64,000 bases of DNA from CAVPTL01 sp963708725 (GTDB taxonomy: Bacteria; Actinomycetota; Thermoleophilia; Gaiellales; JAICJC01): the NCBI GenBank assembly GCA_963708725.1, contig CAVPTL010000014.1:518009-582008 (forward strand), given 5' to 3'. The position numbers were made by a program, and so were the translations under genes. The notes beneath the pieces were generated by a model. It saw nothing but the letters and a program-made list of their open reading frames with translations. It was not told the origin of the DNA and did no database searches. This document shows, in pieces, positions 16,759-24,994 of this stretch (position 1 is the first letter of the stretch; each line of letters starts with the position of its first letter).

Positions 16759-18254
16759 GAAGCCTCAGCCTCGATCTCGGAACCGGGGAACGACAGACCG
16801 TCCTCCTCGCGCAGGCGATCCCCGATCCGCCGGGCAAACCCGGGAATCAGATACACCGCCGCGACAGCCAAGAGCACCCATGCCGCCACGATATACGGGA
16901 ACAGGTTGTATGGCCACGCGGGCACCGGATACACGTTGTGGTAGAGCGTGTAGCCGAGGAACAGCACCGCGGCGATGGGGATGATGATCTCCCACTGGGC
17001 GACGGTCTTGACCTTGCTGAAGAACAGGTAGCGCATGGCGCCGAGGGTCGAGATCACGTAACACACCAGCAGTGCGAGCGTGCCCATGGTCGCCGTCCAG
17101 AAGAACACGTCGATGACGCTCGAGGTCACGAACAGCCGCAACCCGAACACCTCGATCGCAACCACGCCCATGAGCGCGGTCAGCGCAGCGGTGGGGGCTC
17201 CCGTGCGTGGGGAGGTGTGGCCGAGCGTGCCGCCGAATGCCCCGTCGCGCGAGAAGGCAAACAGCAGACGCGAGCCGCCGATGGCGCTTGCCAGGCACGA
17301 GCTGAGCGCGCTGAAAGCAACGCCGAGGGTGATGATGTCGGCCACCCACGATCCCACGTAGCTCTTGGCGAGATCGCCCATCAGGTTGCCCGAGGAGGTA
17401 AACGCGGTGACGCCGGCAGCATTGGTGCCAAAGCCCATCGACTCGGCGGCGCTGACGACCACGTAGAACAGTCCGGCAAAGACGACGCAGCCGAGGATCG
17501 CAAGCGGAATCGCCTTGGTCGGGTTGGCGGTCTCCTCGCCCATTGTCGAGGCGCCCTCGAATCCGGCGAACGACAGGAAGCCGAACGTCAGCGAGAAGAA
17601 CAGCGCTCCGTATCCGACGCCGGACGGCAGCGTGAAGACGCTCATCGTGAACGTCTGGCCGTCGGGAGCCGATCCGCCGATCAGCTTGGCGAAGATCGTG
17701 ATCGTCACAATCAAGATCAGTATCACTGTGATCGTCTCGATACTCACCAGCGTGCGGGTGCTGAAGCGGGCCTCGTTGGCGGCCAGGATCCAGATCGTCA
17801 CGTAGGCGACGAACGAGAACAGCACCCAGCTGGCACCGGTCCAGATACCGGTGTCGATACAGAACTGCTGGGCAAAGAGCCCGAACGCGGCGACCGAGGT
17901 CGCGGTGTAGCAGAGGTAGGTGCCAAGCAGCGTCCAACCCGCGACGAACCCGGCACGGGGGCCGACCGTGACGCCGACGAACGCGTACACAGACCCGGCG
18001 TGGTGGAAGCTCTGACAAAGCCGTACGAAGCCGTAGGCGACCAGCATCACGCCGACCACCGCGAGCAGGAACACCAGCGGAACCGCCCGGCCGACGTGGA
18101 GCGCGGGCGCCTGGGGGTTGAGGTTGATCGCGAGACTCGGAGCCATCAGCCCCAGCGCGACGCCGACCGCCCCCCAGATACTCAGGTTTCGACGAAGCCC
18201 GCTGCGGCTCGAACCGCTCTCGGCGGGCTCAGTCGTGATGTTCGATGTGGACAT
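16755..18254 (-). CDS. APC-family amino acid/amine permease
   Basis: 499 residues with about 12 predicted membrane helices. N-terminal LSIWGAVGVALGLMAPSLA carries the helix-1 break, and HHAGSVYAFVGVTVGPRAG is the conserved helix-3 region. FAGFEGASTMGEETANP is the E-rich loop of the superfamily. It likely imports an amino acid or amine for the surrounding catabolic genes. It lies 60 bp downstream of the glutamine-synthetase-like gene and overlaps the amidohydrolase by ATGA. Confidence 0.92.
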   Translation of the reverse strand: MSTSNITTEPAESGSSRSGLRRNLSIWGAVGVALGLMAPSLAINLNPQAPALHVGRAVPLVFLLAVVGVMLVAYGFVRLCQSFHHAGSVYAFVGVTVGPRAGFVAGWTLLGTYLCYTATSVAAFGLFAQQFCIDTGIWTGASWVLFSFVAYVTIWILAANEARFSTRTLVSIETITVILILIVTITIFAKLIGGSAPDGQTFTMSVFTLPSGVGYGALFFSLTFGFLSFAGFEGASTMGEETANPTKAIPLAILGCVVFAGLFYVVVSAAESMGFGTNAAGVTAFTSSGNLMGDLAKSYVGSWVADIITLGVAFSALSSCLASAIGGSRLLFAFSRDGAFGGTLGHTSPRTGAPTAALTALMGVVAIEVFGLRLFVTSSVIDVFFWTATMGTLALLVCYVISTLGAMRYLFFSKVKTVAQWEIIIPIAAVLFLGYTLYHNVYPVPAWPYNLFPYIVAAWVLLAVAAVYLIPGFARRIGDRLREEDGLSFPGSEIEAEAS

Positions 18255-18314
18255 GAGGTCACCCCTCCTGCGAAAGTCAGATGTGGATGAAAACGGTGAT
18301 GAGTTGCGGGCTGG

Positions 18315-19664
18315 CTATCCGTAGCGCAGCTCGTGGAACTGGACGAGTTCGGAGCGGGGGTAGTGCTGGAACGTCTCCCATTCGTTCCGTCTGGTGGCGA
18401 CGAACGCGGCGTGCTCCACCTCGCCGAGCGCGTCCTTTGCAAACTGCGATCCCGCAAGCGCGTCGGCGGCCTCGCCGAGATCGGCGGGCAGCCGCCTGGC
18501 CGAACCGGCCTCGAGCTGCTCGTCGGTGAGCGTCGCGGGGTCTTCCTGAATGGGGTCGGGCAGGCTGGCCGAGCGATCGATCCCGTCCAGCGCCGCGGCG
18601 ATGATGACGCCGGCGGCGAGGTAGGGATTGGCGGCGCCGTCGGGTGGCTTCAGCTCGAAGTTGGCGCCCGCCGCACGGCGTGTCCACATCCCGCGCGAGA
18701 GTCGCAGCGCCGCCTCGCGGTTGTCGATGCCCCAGGTCGTATAGGCCCCGCACCAGTGGCTGGGCTGGAGCCGCTCGTAGCTCGAGACGCTTGGGCAGAA
18801 GATCGCGGTCGTCTCGTACAGTCGCTCGAGCAGCCCCGCGACGGCGGCCTCGCCTTCACGCGAGAGTCCCAGTGGCCCCTCGCCGCTGGCGAACAGATTC
18901 TCGTCGCCGCGCCAGATGCTGTGGTGGATGTGGCAGCCGTTTCCAAGCGCTTCGGAGGCGGCCATGGCGGGAGCGAACGAGACGTCGTGGCCGTGTGCCG
19001 CCGCGATCCGGCGGATCGTCTGGCGAAGCAGCACGTAGCGATCGGCCGCGGCCAGCGGCTCGTCGGCGGAGATGGCGATCTCGAACTGGCCCGGGCCGGC
19101 CTCCGCCTGGAACTGGTCGACCAGCAACCCCTGGTTTTCGCAGGCGGTGACGAGCGCGAGGGCGAAGTCCTCGACCTCGAACAGGCCCGAGGCGCTGAAG
19201 GCGGGCCAGGTGCGCAGCCCACCCTGGCGTGGCAGCAGCGTGAACTCGACCTCAAACGCCATCCGAAAGCCCAGCCCGCGCTCCGCTGCGGTGGCCTGCA
19301 TCGTGCGCAGAAACGTGCGCTGACAGGTCGGGGTCGGCTCGCCGTTTTGGTGGATCTGATCGACCGGCGCCCAGGCCAGGCCCTCGTCGCCACTCAGCCG
19401 CACCGCCGCGGAGAGGTCGGGCACCAGGCGCATGTCGCCGGAGGGATTCTCGAGTCCCTCAGCCCCGGGAAGGTAAGCCGCGTGGTCATCGATGGTGAAG
19501 ATCCCCATCAGGCTCGAGATCCCGACTCCGTACTGGGCGACGGTCTCGAGCCGCCGGATCGGAATCATCTTGAGGCGGGTGATGCCCGCGTTATCGACCA
19601 TTGTGAGGTGGACGAACCGCACCCCTTCCTGCTCGAGTTCGGCAGCGGTGGCTGGCTCGGTCAC
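18315..19664 (-). CDS. Glutamine-synthetase-family ligase (gamma-glutamyl-amine synthetase-like)
   Basis: 449 residues. The N-terminal beta-Grasp part (VRFVHLTMVDNAGITRLKMI) leads into the catalytic domain: EVEFTLL gives metal Glu, AGPGQFEIAIS the second, NGCHIHHSIW the His, and NFELKPPDGAANPYLAA the third-site loop. The sequence is closer to GlnA-like amine ligases than to housekeeping GlnA: it lacks the adenylylation-loop Tyr context, and the gene is grouped with permease, amidohydrolase and M20 peptidase. I infer gamma-glutamylation or similar ligation of an amine as the first catabolic step. Its start overlaps the M20 stop. Confidence 0.87.
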   Translation of the reverse strand: MTEPATAAELEQEGVRFVHLTMVDNAGITRLKMIPIRRLETVAQYGVGISSLMGIFTIDDHAAYLPGAEGLENPSGDMRLVPDLSAAVRLSGDEGLAWAPVDQIHQNGEPTPTCQRTFLRTMQATAAERGLGFRMAFEVEFTLLPRQGGLRTWPAFSASGLFEVEDFALALVTACENQGLLVDQFQAEAGPGQFEIAISADEPLAAADRYVLLRQTIRRIAAAHGHDVSFAPAMAASEALGNGCHIHHSIWRGDENLFASGEGPLGLSREGEAAVAGLLERLYETTAIFCPSVSSYERLQPSHWCGAYTTWGIDNREAALRLSRGMWTRRAAGANFELKPPDGAANPYLAAGVIIAAALDGIDRSASLPDPIQEDPATLTDEQLEAGSARRLPADLGEAADALAGSQFAKDALGEVEHAAFVATRRNEWETFQHYPRSELVQFHELRYG

Positions 19665-20881
19665 GGGGCGTCCTTCCTGGTCAGTTGGTCGAGGCTTGCG
19701 ATCACTCCGGCCACCAGGCCGATGCGGTCGGGGATCGAGTCAACGACGATCCGCTCGGCCGGGCTGTGGTCGTCTTCGCCGATGGGGCCGAGGCCGTCGA
19801 GGGTCGGGATGCCCAGGTCGGCGGTCCAGCTTGCGTCCGACACGCCGCCGGTCGCGACTTCGACCACCGGTGAGCCGAGTGCATCTCCCACCTCGGCGGC
19901 GGCGCGGCAGACGGCGTCGGCATGTGACGTCCGTTCGAACGCGGGTACACGTACCCCGGGATCCATATGAAACGTGATGCCGGGATAGTTCCCAAAGCTC
20001 GCGACCTCTCCCATCGCCCAATCGAGATCGTCTGACCGCCACGCCCGTACGTCGAGGCGCAGCGCGCCCTGGGAGGGGACAGAGTTCAGCACCTCGCCGG
20101 CGCTGAGCATGGTGGGGTTCAGCGAGAGGCCGTCGCGGACGCCGTCGAGCTGGGCGATGCGAAGCACCTCCTGGCAGACGGCGAGCAGCGCCGAGCGGCC
20201 GCGGCCGGCCGCGACACCGGCGTGGGCGGCGAGCCCCTCGACCACGATCGAGACCCACTGGCCGCCCTTGCGTGATGTGACCACACCGTTTCCGGGACGG
20301 CCGCATTCCATGCACAAAACGGCGTCGAAACCGGCGAGCCGATCGATGGTGCGAAATGGCCCTTCGCGCAGCTCCTCGTCGGGCACGGAGACGTATTCGA
20401 GCCGCCCGAAGCGGTCGCGGTGATCGGCCAGGAGCCGCATCACCTGGGCCGCCACGACCAGCCCGCCCTTCATATCGGCGACCCCCGGGCCGCGGGCGAC
20501 ATCCCCGTCGAGCGCGAACGGGCGCAGCGCGGCGGTGCCCTGGGGAAAGACGGTGTCGTGGTGTCCGAGGAGCGCGACTCGGGCGCTGCCCGAGCCGGTG
20601 AGCGTGCCGTGCAGATCGAAACCGAGCTCGCCTTCGACCAGCTCGACAGCGGCGCCGTAGCTCTCGAGCCGCTCGGCGATCAGGCGGGCCAGCTGGTCGA
20701 GCCGCTCGCGATCGTCACTGGGGGTGTCAATCGCCACCCAGCGCTCGAGATCGTCCAGAGCGAGTGCCAGATCTTCGGCGGCGCGCCGCCGGAGGTCGTG
20801 GGCGAGCTGCGCCGGGGAACCGTCCAAAATGCCGTCGGCAACCATCGGCGCGAGTCTTTCAATATTGATCGATTCTGTCAA
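19661..20881 (-). CDS. M20-family metallopeptidase (carboxypeptidase G2-like)
   Basis: 406 residues. The di-zinc site is visible: H in ALLGHHDTVFPQG, bridging D in GPGVADMKGG, catalytic E-E in VPDEELREG, and a late H in GEDDHSPAERIVVD. The inserted dimerisation domain contains GLAAHAGVAAGRGRSALL. The family cleaves C-terminal Glu or other acyl-amino bonds. In this operon it could release the product from a gamma-glutamylated intermediate made by the ligase, which is inference. It is the first gene of the six-gene operon, divergent from the RpiR regulator. Confidence 0.9.
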   Translation of the reverse strand: MTESINIERLAPMVADGILDGSPAQLAHDLRRRAAEDLALALDDLERWVAIDTPSDDRERLDQLARLIAERLESYGAAVELVEGELGFDLHGTLTGSGSARVALLGHHDTVFPQGTAALRPFALDGDVARGPGVADMKGGLVVAAQVMRLLADHRDRFGRLEYVSVPDEELREGPFRTIDRLAGFDAVLCMECGRPGNGVVTSRKGGQWVSIVVEGLAAHAGVAAGRGRSALLAVCQEVLRIAQLDGVRDGLSLNPTMLSAGEVLNSVPSQGALRLDVRAWRSDDLDWAMGEVASFGNYPGITFHMDPGVRVPAFERTSHADAVCRAAAEVGDALGSPVVEVATGGVSDASWTADLGIPTLDGLGPIGEDDHSPAERIVVDSIPDRIGLVAGVIASLDQLTRKDAP

Positions 20882-20940
20882 GGCTGATTGAAATTCTTTG
20901 AGTCAAACGAATCAGATCCGCGAGAACTAGACTCTCCCGC
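20882..20940. promoter_or_regulatory. Divergent promoter region with TTTGA-G-TCAAA dyad
   Basis: The 59 bp between the M20 gene and the RpiR regulator are AT-richer than the surroundings. They hold a perfect 11-bp palindrome, TTTGAGTCAAA (20897-20907). Both promoters must lie here, so this is the natural place for autoregulation by the RpiR protein. Binding is not shown. Confidence 0.5.
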
Positions 20941-21798
20941 ATGCCTTCGATCAACTCGTTGGAAGAGCTGATACTCGACAGCATCAACTCGCTGACCCCC
21001 GCCGAAACCCGTGTGGCGCGCGCGATCCTCGCCTCCTACCCGGCGCTTGCGACCCGCAGCTCATCGGCGATCGCCGAGCAGGCACACTCCTCGCCGGCCT
21101 CTGTGATCCGGTTCGTCAACAAGCTGGGGTTCGCCAACCTGAAGGAGTTTCACGAGGCGATCCGCGACGGCCTGGAGGGGATGTACCGCTCGCCGTACGA
21201 GACGCTGGCGCCGGCATCGTCCGAGGATGACCTGATCGAGGCGGTCGTTTCGGCCGAGGCCCAAAACGTGGCGGCGACGCTCACCCGTCTGACCCCGGAG
21301 TCGATCCGGGCGTTGCGCACGTTGCTGATCGAGGCCTCGTCGATCGCGATCATTGGCGGTCGCTTCTCGCACGCGCTGGCGGTGTACCTGCACGCCCATC
21401 TGCGGCTGATCCGAAGCGGCGCGGTGATCCTGCGAACGACCGACGTCGCCGACGACATCGCTCACCTCGGGCGGGGCAGCCTGATCGTGGTGTTCGACTT
21501 CCGGCGGTACCACCCGCAGGCCGAGTTCGCGGCGCGCTACATCAAGTCGCGGCGGGGCAAGGTCGTGGTCATAACCGACCCTCACATCTCACCGGCGGCG
21601 CACTACGCCGACCACACACTGGTGGCCGAGGTGGAGGGCCCGCACCTGGTCGAGTCATACGCATCGGTGGTGGCGTTGCTCGACATGATCATCGGCGATC
21701 TGGTCGCAACCAATGGTGATGCCATGCGCCGCCGCATCGACCGGGTCGAATCCGCCCGCTCCGAACTCGACGAACTCGTCCTCCGCGACGCTGAATAA
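20941..21798 (+). CDS. RpiR/MurR-family transcriptional regulator with SIS domain
   Basis: 285 residues. The N-terminal HTH (ELILDSINSLTPAETRVARA, then SSAIAEQAHSSPASVIRFVN) is followed by a SIS sugar-isomerase-fold domain (IAIIGGRFSHALAVYLHAHL; KVVVITDPHISPAAHYAD). Members respond to phosphosugars or related small ligands. It is divergent from the six-gene amine/amino-acid operon, and regulation of that operon is the likely role. Its last codons GCT GAA TAA are part of a 33-bp palindrome. Confidence 0.92.
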   Translation: MPSINSLEELILDSINSLTPAETRVARAILASYPALATRSSSAIAEQAHSSPASVIRFVNKLGFANLKEFHEAIRDGLEGMYRSPYETLAPASSEDDLIEAVVSAEAQNVAATLTRLTPESIRALRTLLIEASSIAIIGGRFSHALAVYLHAHLRLIRSGAVILRTTDVADDIAHLGRGSLIVVFDFRRYHPQAEFAARYIKSRRGKVVVITDPHISPAAHYADHTLVAEVEGPHLVESYASVVALLDMIIGDLVATNGDAMRRRIDRVESARSELDELVLRDAE

Positions 21799-21823
21799 AT
21801 GGTGCCTGGCACCATTTATTCAG
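21791..21823. repeat. 33-bp GGTGCC-T-GGCACC palindrome
   Basis: Perfect except for the central T, with arms CTGAATAAAT and complement. It begins within the penultimate codons of the RpiR gene and contains its TAA stop. A same-direction gene (LysE) begins about 40 bp downstream. Confidence 0.85.
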
Positions 21824-21864
21824 GGCACGGTGTTGTGACGGAACTGTGACACTAAAATCCGGTT

Positions 21865-22503
21865 ATGCCACCGACTGACCATCTGCTTGCGTTCTGCATC
21901 ACGGCGCTGATCGTGATCGCGATCCCCGGCCCGAGCGTGGTGTTCGTGGTCAGCCGGTCGCTGACGTTCGGTCGCGCCGCGGGGTTCGCGACGGTGGCCG
22001 GCAACGAGGTCGGCGTATTCGTGCAGGTGCTCGCGGTGGCCGTCGGGATCGGCGCGATCGTCTCTCGCTCGATCGCGATCTTCGATGCCATCAAGCTGAT
22101 CGGCGCCGCCTACCTCGTGTTTCTCGGCGTCCAGGCCTTCCGTCACCGCCGCGAGTTCGGGGCCAGCGTCGTGGCCGCCGCCCCCACCCGCTCCAGCCGC
22201 CGCCATTTCGGTGACGCATTCGTGGTCGGCCTCGCCAACCCCAAGGCGATCGTCTTCTTTGCCGCGATCCTGCCGCAGTTCGTCGACAAATCCGCGGGCA
22301 ATGTGCCGCTCCAGATCGTGATCCTGGGGGCGATCTTCGTGCTGATCGCCGCCCTGTCGGACGGTACCTGGGCGCTGACGGCCGGCACCGCCCGAAACTG
22401 GCTGGCGCGGGCGCCGCGGCGGCTCGAGCTGATGCGCGCCGGCGGCGGTATCGCCATGATCGCGATCGGCGTTCGACTGGCCTTCACCGGCCGAAACGAC
22501 TGA
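21865..22503 (+). CDS. LysE-family amino acid exporter
   Basis: 212 residues with about six membrane helices. The opening LLAFCITALIVIAIPGPSVV carries the conserved PGP motif in helix 1, followed by GRAAGFATVAGNEVGVFVQV and FVVGLANPKAIVFFAAILPQ, both typical of the RhtB/LysE family. It exports amino acids or derivatives. It is convergent with the M20 gene; the stops lie two bases apart. No regulator is adjacent. Confidence 0.92.
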   Translation: MPPTDHLLAFCITALIVIAIPGPSVVFVVSRSLTFGRAAGFATVAGNEVGVFVQVLAVAVGIGAIVSRSIAIFDAIKLIGAAYLVFLGVQAFRHRREFGASVVAAAPTRSSRRHFGDAFVVGLANPKAIVFFAAILPQFVDKSAGNVPLQIVILGAIFVLIAALSDGTWALTAGTARNWLARAPRRLELMRAGGGIAMIAIGVRLAFTGRND

Positions 22504-22505
22504 CC

Positions 22506-23801
22506 TCAGCCGCACCAGCGGCGCAGTAGCCGCGCGCACACCTTCGCCAGATCGATCAGGTCGCCGACCTCGACGTGCTCGTCGGGCGCGTGCGCGCCAC
22601 CGCCGCCCGGCCCGAGGATCAGCGCGGGCGTGGGCGAGTACAGGTTGAAGATGTAGGCGTCACAGGCAAACGGCGCACCCCTCAGCTCATACTCGCGGCC
22701 GGCGAGGCCGTCGAAGCTCTCGCGCAGCACACCCAGACCAGGATGGTCGAGCGGCATGCTCGAACCGGGCATGAACCGGATCGTGCGATCGAGCGTGGCG
22801 CGCTGGCCACGGGTGTCGTCGTGGGCGTCGAGCTCGGCATGCACCTGTCGCAGCAGCTCGTCGTCGAACTCCTGCGCCGTCGTGCCGGCGTACGTCTCGG
22901 CCCAGAAGTGCAGGTGGGTGGACTCGGGCGTCCCAACCGCCTCGGCATAGGTGGTGCCGCCGCCGCCGATCTGGTTGAAGTAGAGCGGCAGCCCCGGCTC
23001 GCTGAGGTAGAGCTCGGGCGTCGGCTGGCGGTTTCGGGCCACATCGAACGCGCGCATGGCGGTGATCGCCCGCGCCAGGGCCACGATCGGATCGCGCTGC
23101 TGCTCTCCGCCGTAGGCCATGCCGGCGTCGCCGGTGAACCGCAGGAAGGCCTCACGGCCGCCGCGGTGCTCGGGACAAACCGCCATGTGGGTCGGTTCGC
23201 TATTGATCGCAAGGTCGGCGTTATAGCCACGAAGCCGCGAGGCGAGCACGCCGTGGGAGCCGCCGTACTCCTCGTCCACAACCGTCTCGACGATCACATC
23301 GCCGCCCAGCTCGACTCCCAGCTCGCGCAGGCAGCGAACGGCGATCAGATGGCTGGCGAAGGCACACTTGGTGTCGTAGCTTCCGCGCCCGTACAGTCGG
23401 CCGTCGACGATCTCGCCACCAAACGGCGATCCGATCTTCCACTGCCCGGGATCGCCGCCCGGCACCGTGTCGATGTGCGTGGACAGAACAATCGAGCGGC
23501 CGCCGCCCTCGCCCCGAAACCGGCCGACCACGTTGGGGCGATCGTGGCCCTCGCGCGGCTCGCCGTTGATCGTGCCGAAGTACGCCGGATGCGACCCAAG
23601 CTCGATCACATCGGCGGGACTGAAGACGTCGACCTCGGCTCCGGCCGCTGCCAGCCACTGCTCCACCAACCGCTGCCCGGCTCGCTCATTTCCCGTCGGT
23701 GGCGCGTTCTCGGTTGGCGTTTGCACGAGCTCGCGGGCGAGCTCGACCAGCTCGTCGGCATGGGCATCGATCCAGCCATCGGTGGCGACGTCTGTGCTCA
23801 C
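22506..23801 (-). CDS. M20-family peptidase/deacylase (ArgE/DapE-like)
   Basis: 431 residues. Di-zinc ligands: H in VLSTHIDTVPGGDPG, D in GRLYGRGSYDTKC, E-E in VETVVDEEYGGSHG, D in DLAINSEPTHMAVC (the family usually has E/D here), and H in GGGAHAPDEHVEVG. The dimerisation insert is present in the middle. It likely hydrolyses an N-acyl amino acid or dipeptide. The RidA gene precedes it with a four-base overlap, so the two are coupled. It is only a distant relative of the M20 gene at 19661-20881. Confidence 0.88.
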   Translation of the reverse strand: MSTDVATDGWIDAHADELVELARELVQTPTENAPPTGNERAGQRLVEQWLAAAGAEVDVFSPADVIELGSHPAYFGTINGEPREGHDRPNVVGRFRGEGGGRSIVLSTHIDTVPGGDPGQWKIGSPFGGEIVDGRLYGRGSYDTKCAFASHLIAVRCLRELGVELGGDVIVETVVDEEYGGSHGVLASRLRGYNADLAINSEPTHMAVCPEHRGGREAFLRFTGDAGMAYGGEQQRDPIVALARAITAMRAFDVARNRQPTPELYLSEPGLPLYFNQIGGGGTTYAEAVGTPESTHLHFWAETYAGTTAQEFDDELLRQVHAELDAHDDTRGQRATLDRTIRFMPGSSMPLDHPGLGVLRESFDGLAGREYELRGAPFACDAYIFNLYSPTPALILGPGGGGAHAPDEHVEVGDLIDLAKVCARLLRRWCG

Positions 23802-24175
23802 GCCCCGCGCGCCTCGGCGATCGCGTTGATCTCGACCTTGATCCCGCCGATATCGGCTCCGACAGTGGTGCGCGCGGGCAGGTGGCCGCCCAGGCGCTTG
23901 CGATAGGCCTCGTTGTAGCGCTCGAACTCCGCGAAGTCGGCGAGAAACACGTCGGTTCGCACGATGTCGGAGAGCTCGCAGCCCGCTGCCTGGAGCACCC
24001 GCTCGATGTTTGCAAGCGTGGCGTCGACCTGCTCCTCGATCGTTTCGCCGACTAACGCGCCGGTCACCGGATCAAATGGCCCCTGACCCGACACGAACAC
24101 GAACCCGCCCGCTCGGATTCCCGGAACGTAGGCGCCGCCCGGCGAGGGGCCTCCCTGTGGCTTGATCGCTTCCAT
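23798..24175 (-). CDS. RidA-family enamine/imine deaminase
   Basis: 125 residues of the YjgF/YER057c/UK114 family. GGFVFVSGQGPFDPVTGALVG and the C-terminal LGGHLPARTTVGADI with the conserved Arg (PARTTV) that binds the carboxylate are present. RidA proteins hydrolyse reactive 2-aminoacrylate-type intermediates released by PLP enzymes. A PLP-dependent D-threonine-aldolase-like gene lies upstream in the same direction, which fits. An AGGAG ribosome site precedes the ATG. Confidence 0.92.
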   Translation of the reverse strand: MEAIKPQGGPSPGGAYVPGIRAGGFVFVSGQGPFDPVTGALVGETIEEQVDATLANIERVLQAAGCELSDIVRTDVFLADFAEFERYNEAYRKRLGGHLPARTTVGADIGGIKVEINAIAEARGA

Positions 24176-24196
24176 CCGGCACTCCTTTGCTCGAGG

Positions 24197-24994
24197 TTAA
24201 AAGGTGAGCTGACCGCCGTCGATGACCAGCGTCTCACCCGTGATGAACGCGGCGTCGTCGGATGCCAAAAACGCGAATGCCCCCGCCACGTCCTCGGGCT
24301 TTCCAAGGTGTCGCAACGGCAGTCCAGCCGCGTAGTTGGCCATGAACTCGGGATCGTCGATCGACTCGGCCAGCGGCGTCACGATATACCCAGGGCAGAC
24401 CGCATTGACCCTGATGCCGTGCGGGCCAAGCTCGATCGCAAGCGACTTGGTGAGCAGCGTGACCCCGCCCTTGGACGCGTCATAGGAGGCGTAGCGGTCC
24501 TCGCCGACCAGGCCGTTGGTGGAAGACGTCAAGAGAATCACACCGGAGCCGGCCTCAGCCATCCGGCGGGCGACCGCCTGGCAGACGATGAACATCGAGG
24601 TCAGGTTCACGTCGATCGTCCGTTGCCAGTGCTCGAACGGCGTGTCCAGAAACGGCTCCTCGTAGGCGATGCCCGCGTTACTGACCAGGATGTCGATCCC
24701 ACCCAGGAGCACGACCACGTCGTCGACGAGCGATGCGACCGCCTCGGACGAGGTGACGTCGCCCTGGATCGCGGTGATCGAGCCCCCGCCCTCCGCCGCT
24801 GCCTCCGCGTAGGCCCCCTCGGCCGCGCCGATCGCTTCGGGGTTGAGGTCATACACCACGACCGAGGCGCCCTCGCGGAGAAACCGGGTTGCGGTCGCCA
24901 GGCCAATACCGCTGGCACCGCCGGTGACGATCACGCGTTTGCCGGCATACCGCCCCGGCCAGACGCTCACAGGTTGGTCATTGGAGCTTGGCAC
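24197..24994 (-). CDS. SDR-family oxidoreductase
   Basis: About 265 residues. TGGASGIGLATATRF is the NAD(P)-binding glycine motif, VSNAGIAYEEPF the NAG motif, and S...YDASKGG (YxxxK) the catalytic pair. CPGYIVTPLAES and the C-terminal GETLVIDGGQLTF are standard for classical SDRs. I chose the GTG at 24994 because GGGAGG lies 9 bp upstream; it overlaps the preceding gene by 17 bp. A GTG at 24970 would also work. It probably oxidises a hydroxy intermediate in the local pathway. Confidence 0.9.
   Translation of the reverse strand: MPSSNDQPVSVWPGRYAGKRVIVTGGASGIGLATATRFLREGASVVVYDLNPEAIGAAEGAYAEAAAEGGGSITAIQGDVTSSEAVASLVDDVVVLLGGIDILVSNAGIAYEEPFLDTPFEHWQRTIDVNLTSMFIVCQAVARRMAEAGSGVILLTSSTNGLVGEDRYASYDASKGGVTLLTKSLAIELGPHGIRVNAVCPGYIVTPLAESIDDPEFMANYAAGLPLRHLGKPEDVAGAFAFLASDDAAFITGETLVIDGGQLTF

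Noticed and set aside
12111..18290. Very long open frames on the strand opposite to the aminotransferase, oxidoreductase and permease genes
   Set aside because: They are third-position GC shadows of clearly recognisable genes, with Arg/Gly/Pro/His-rich translations and no family motifs.
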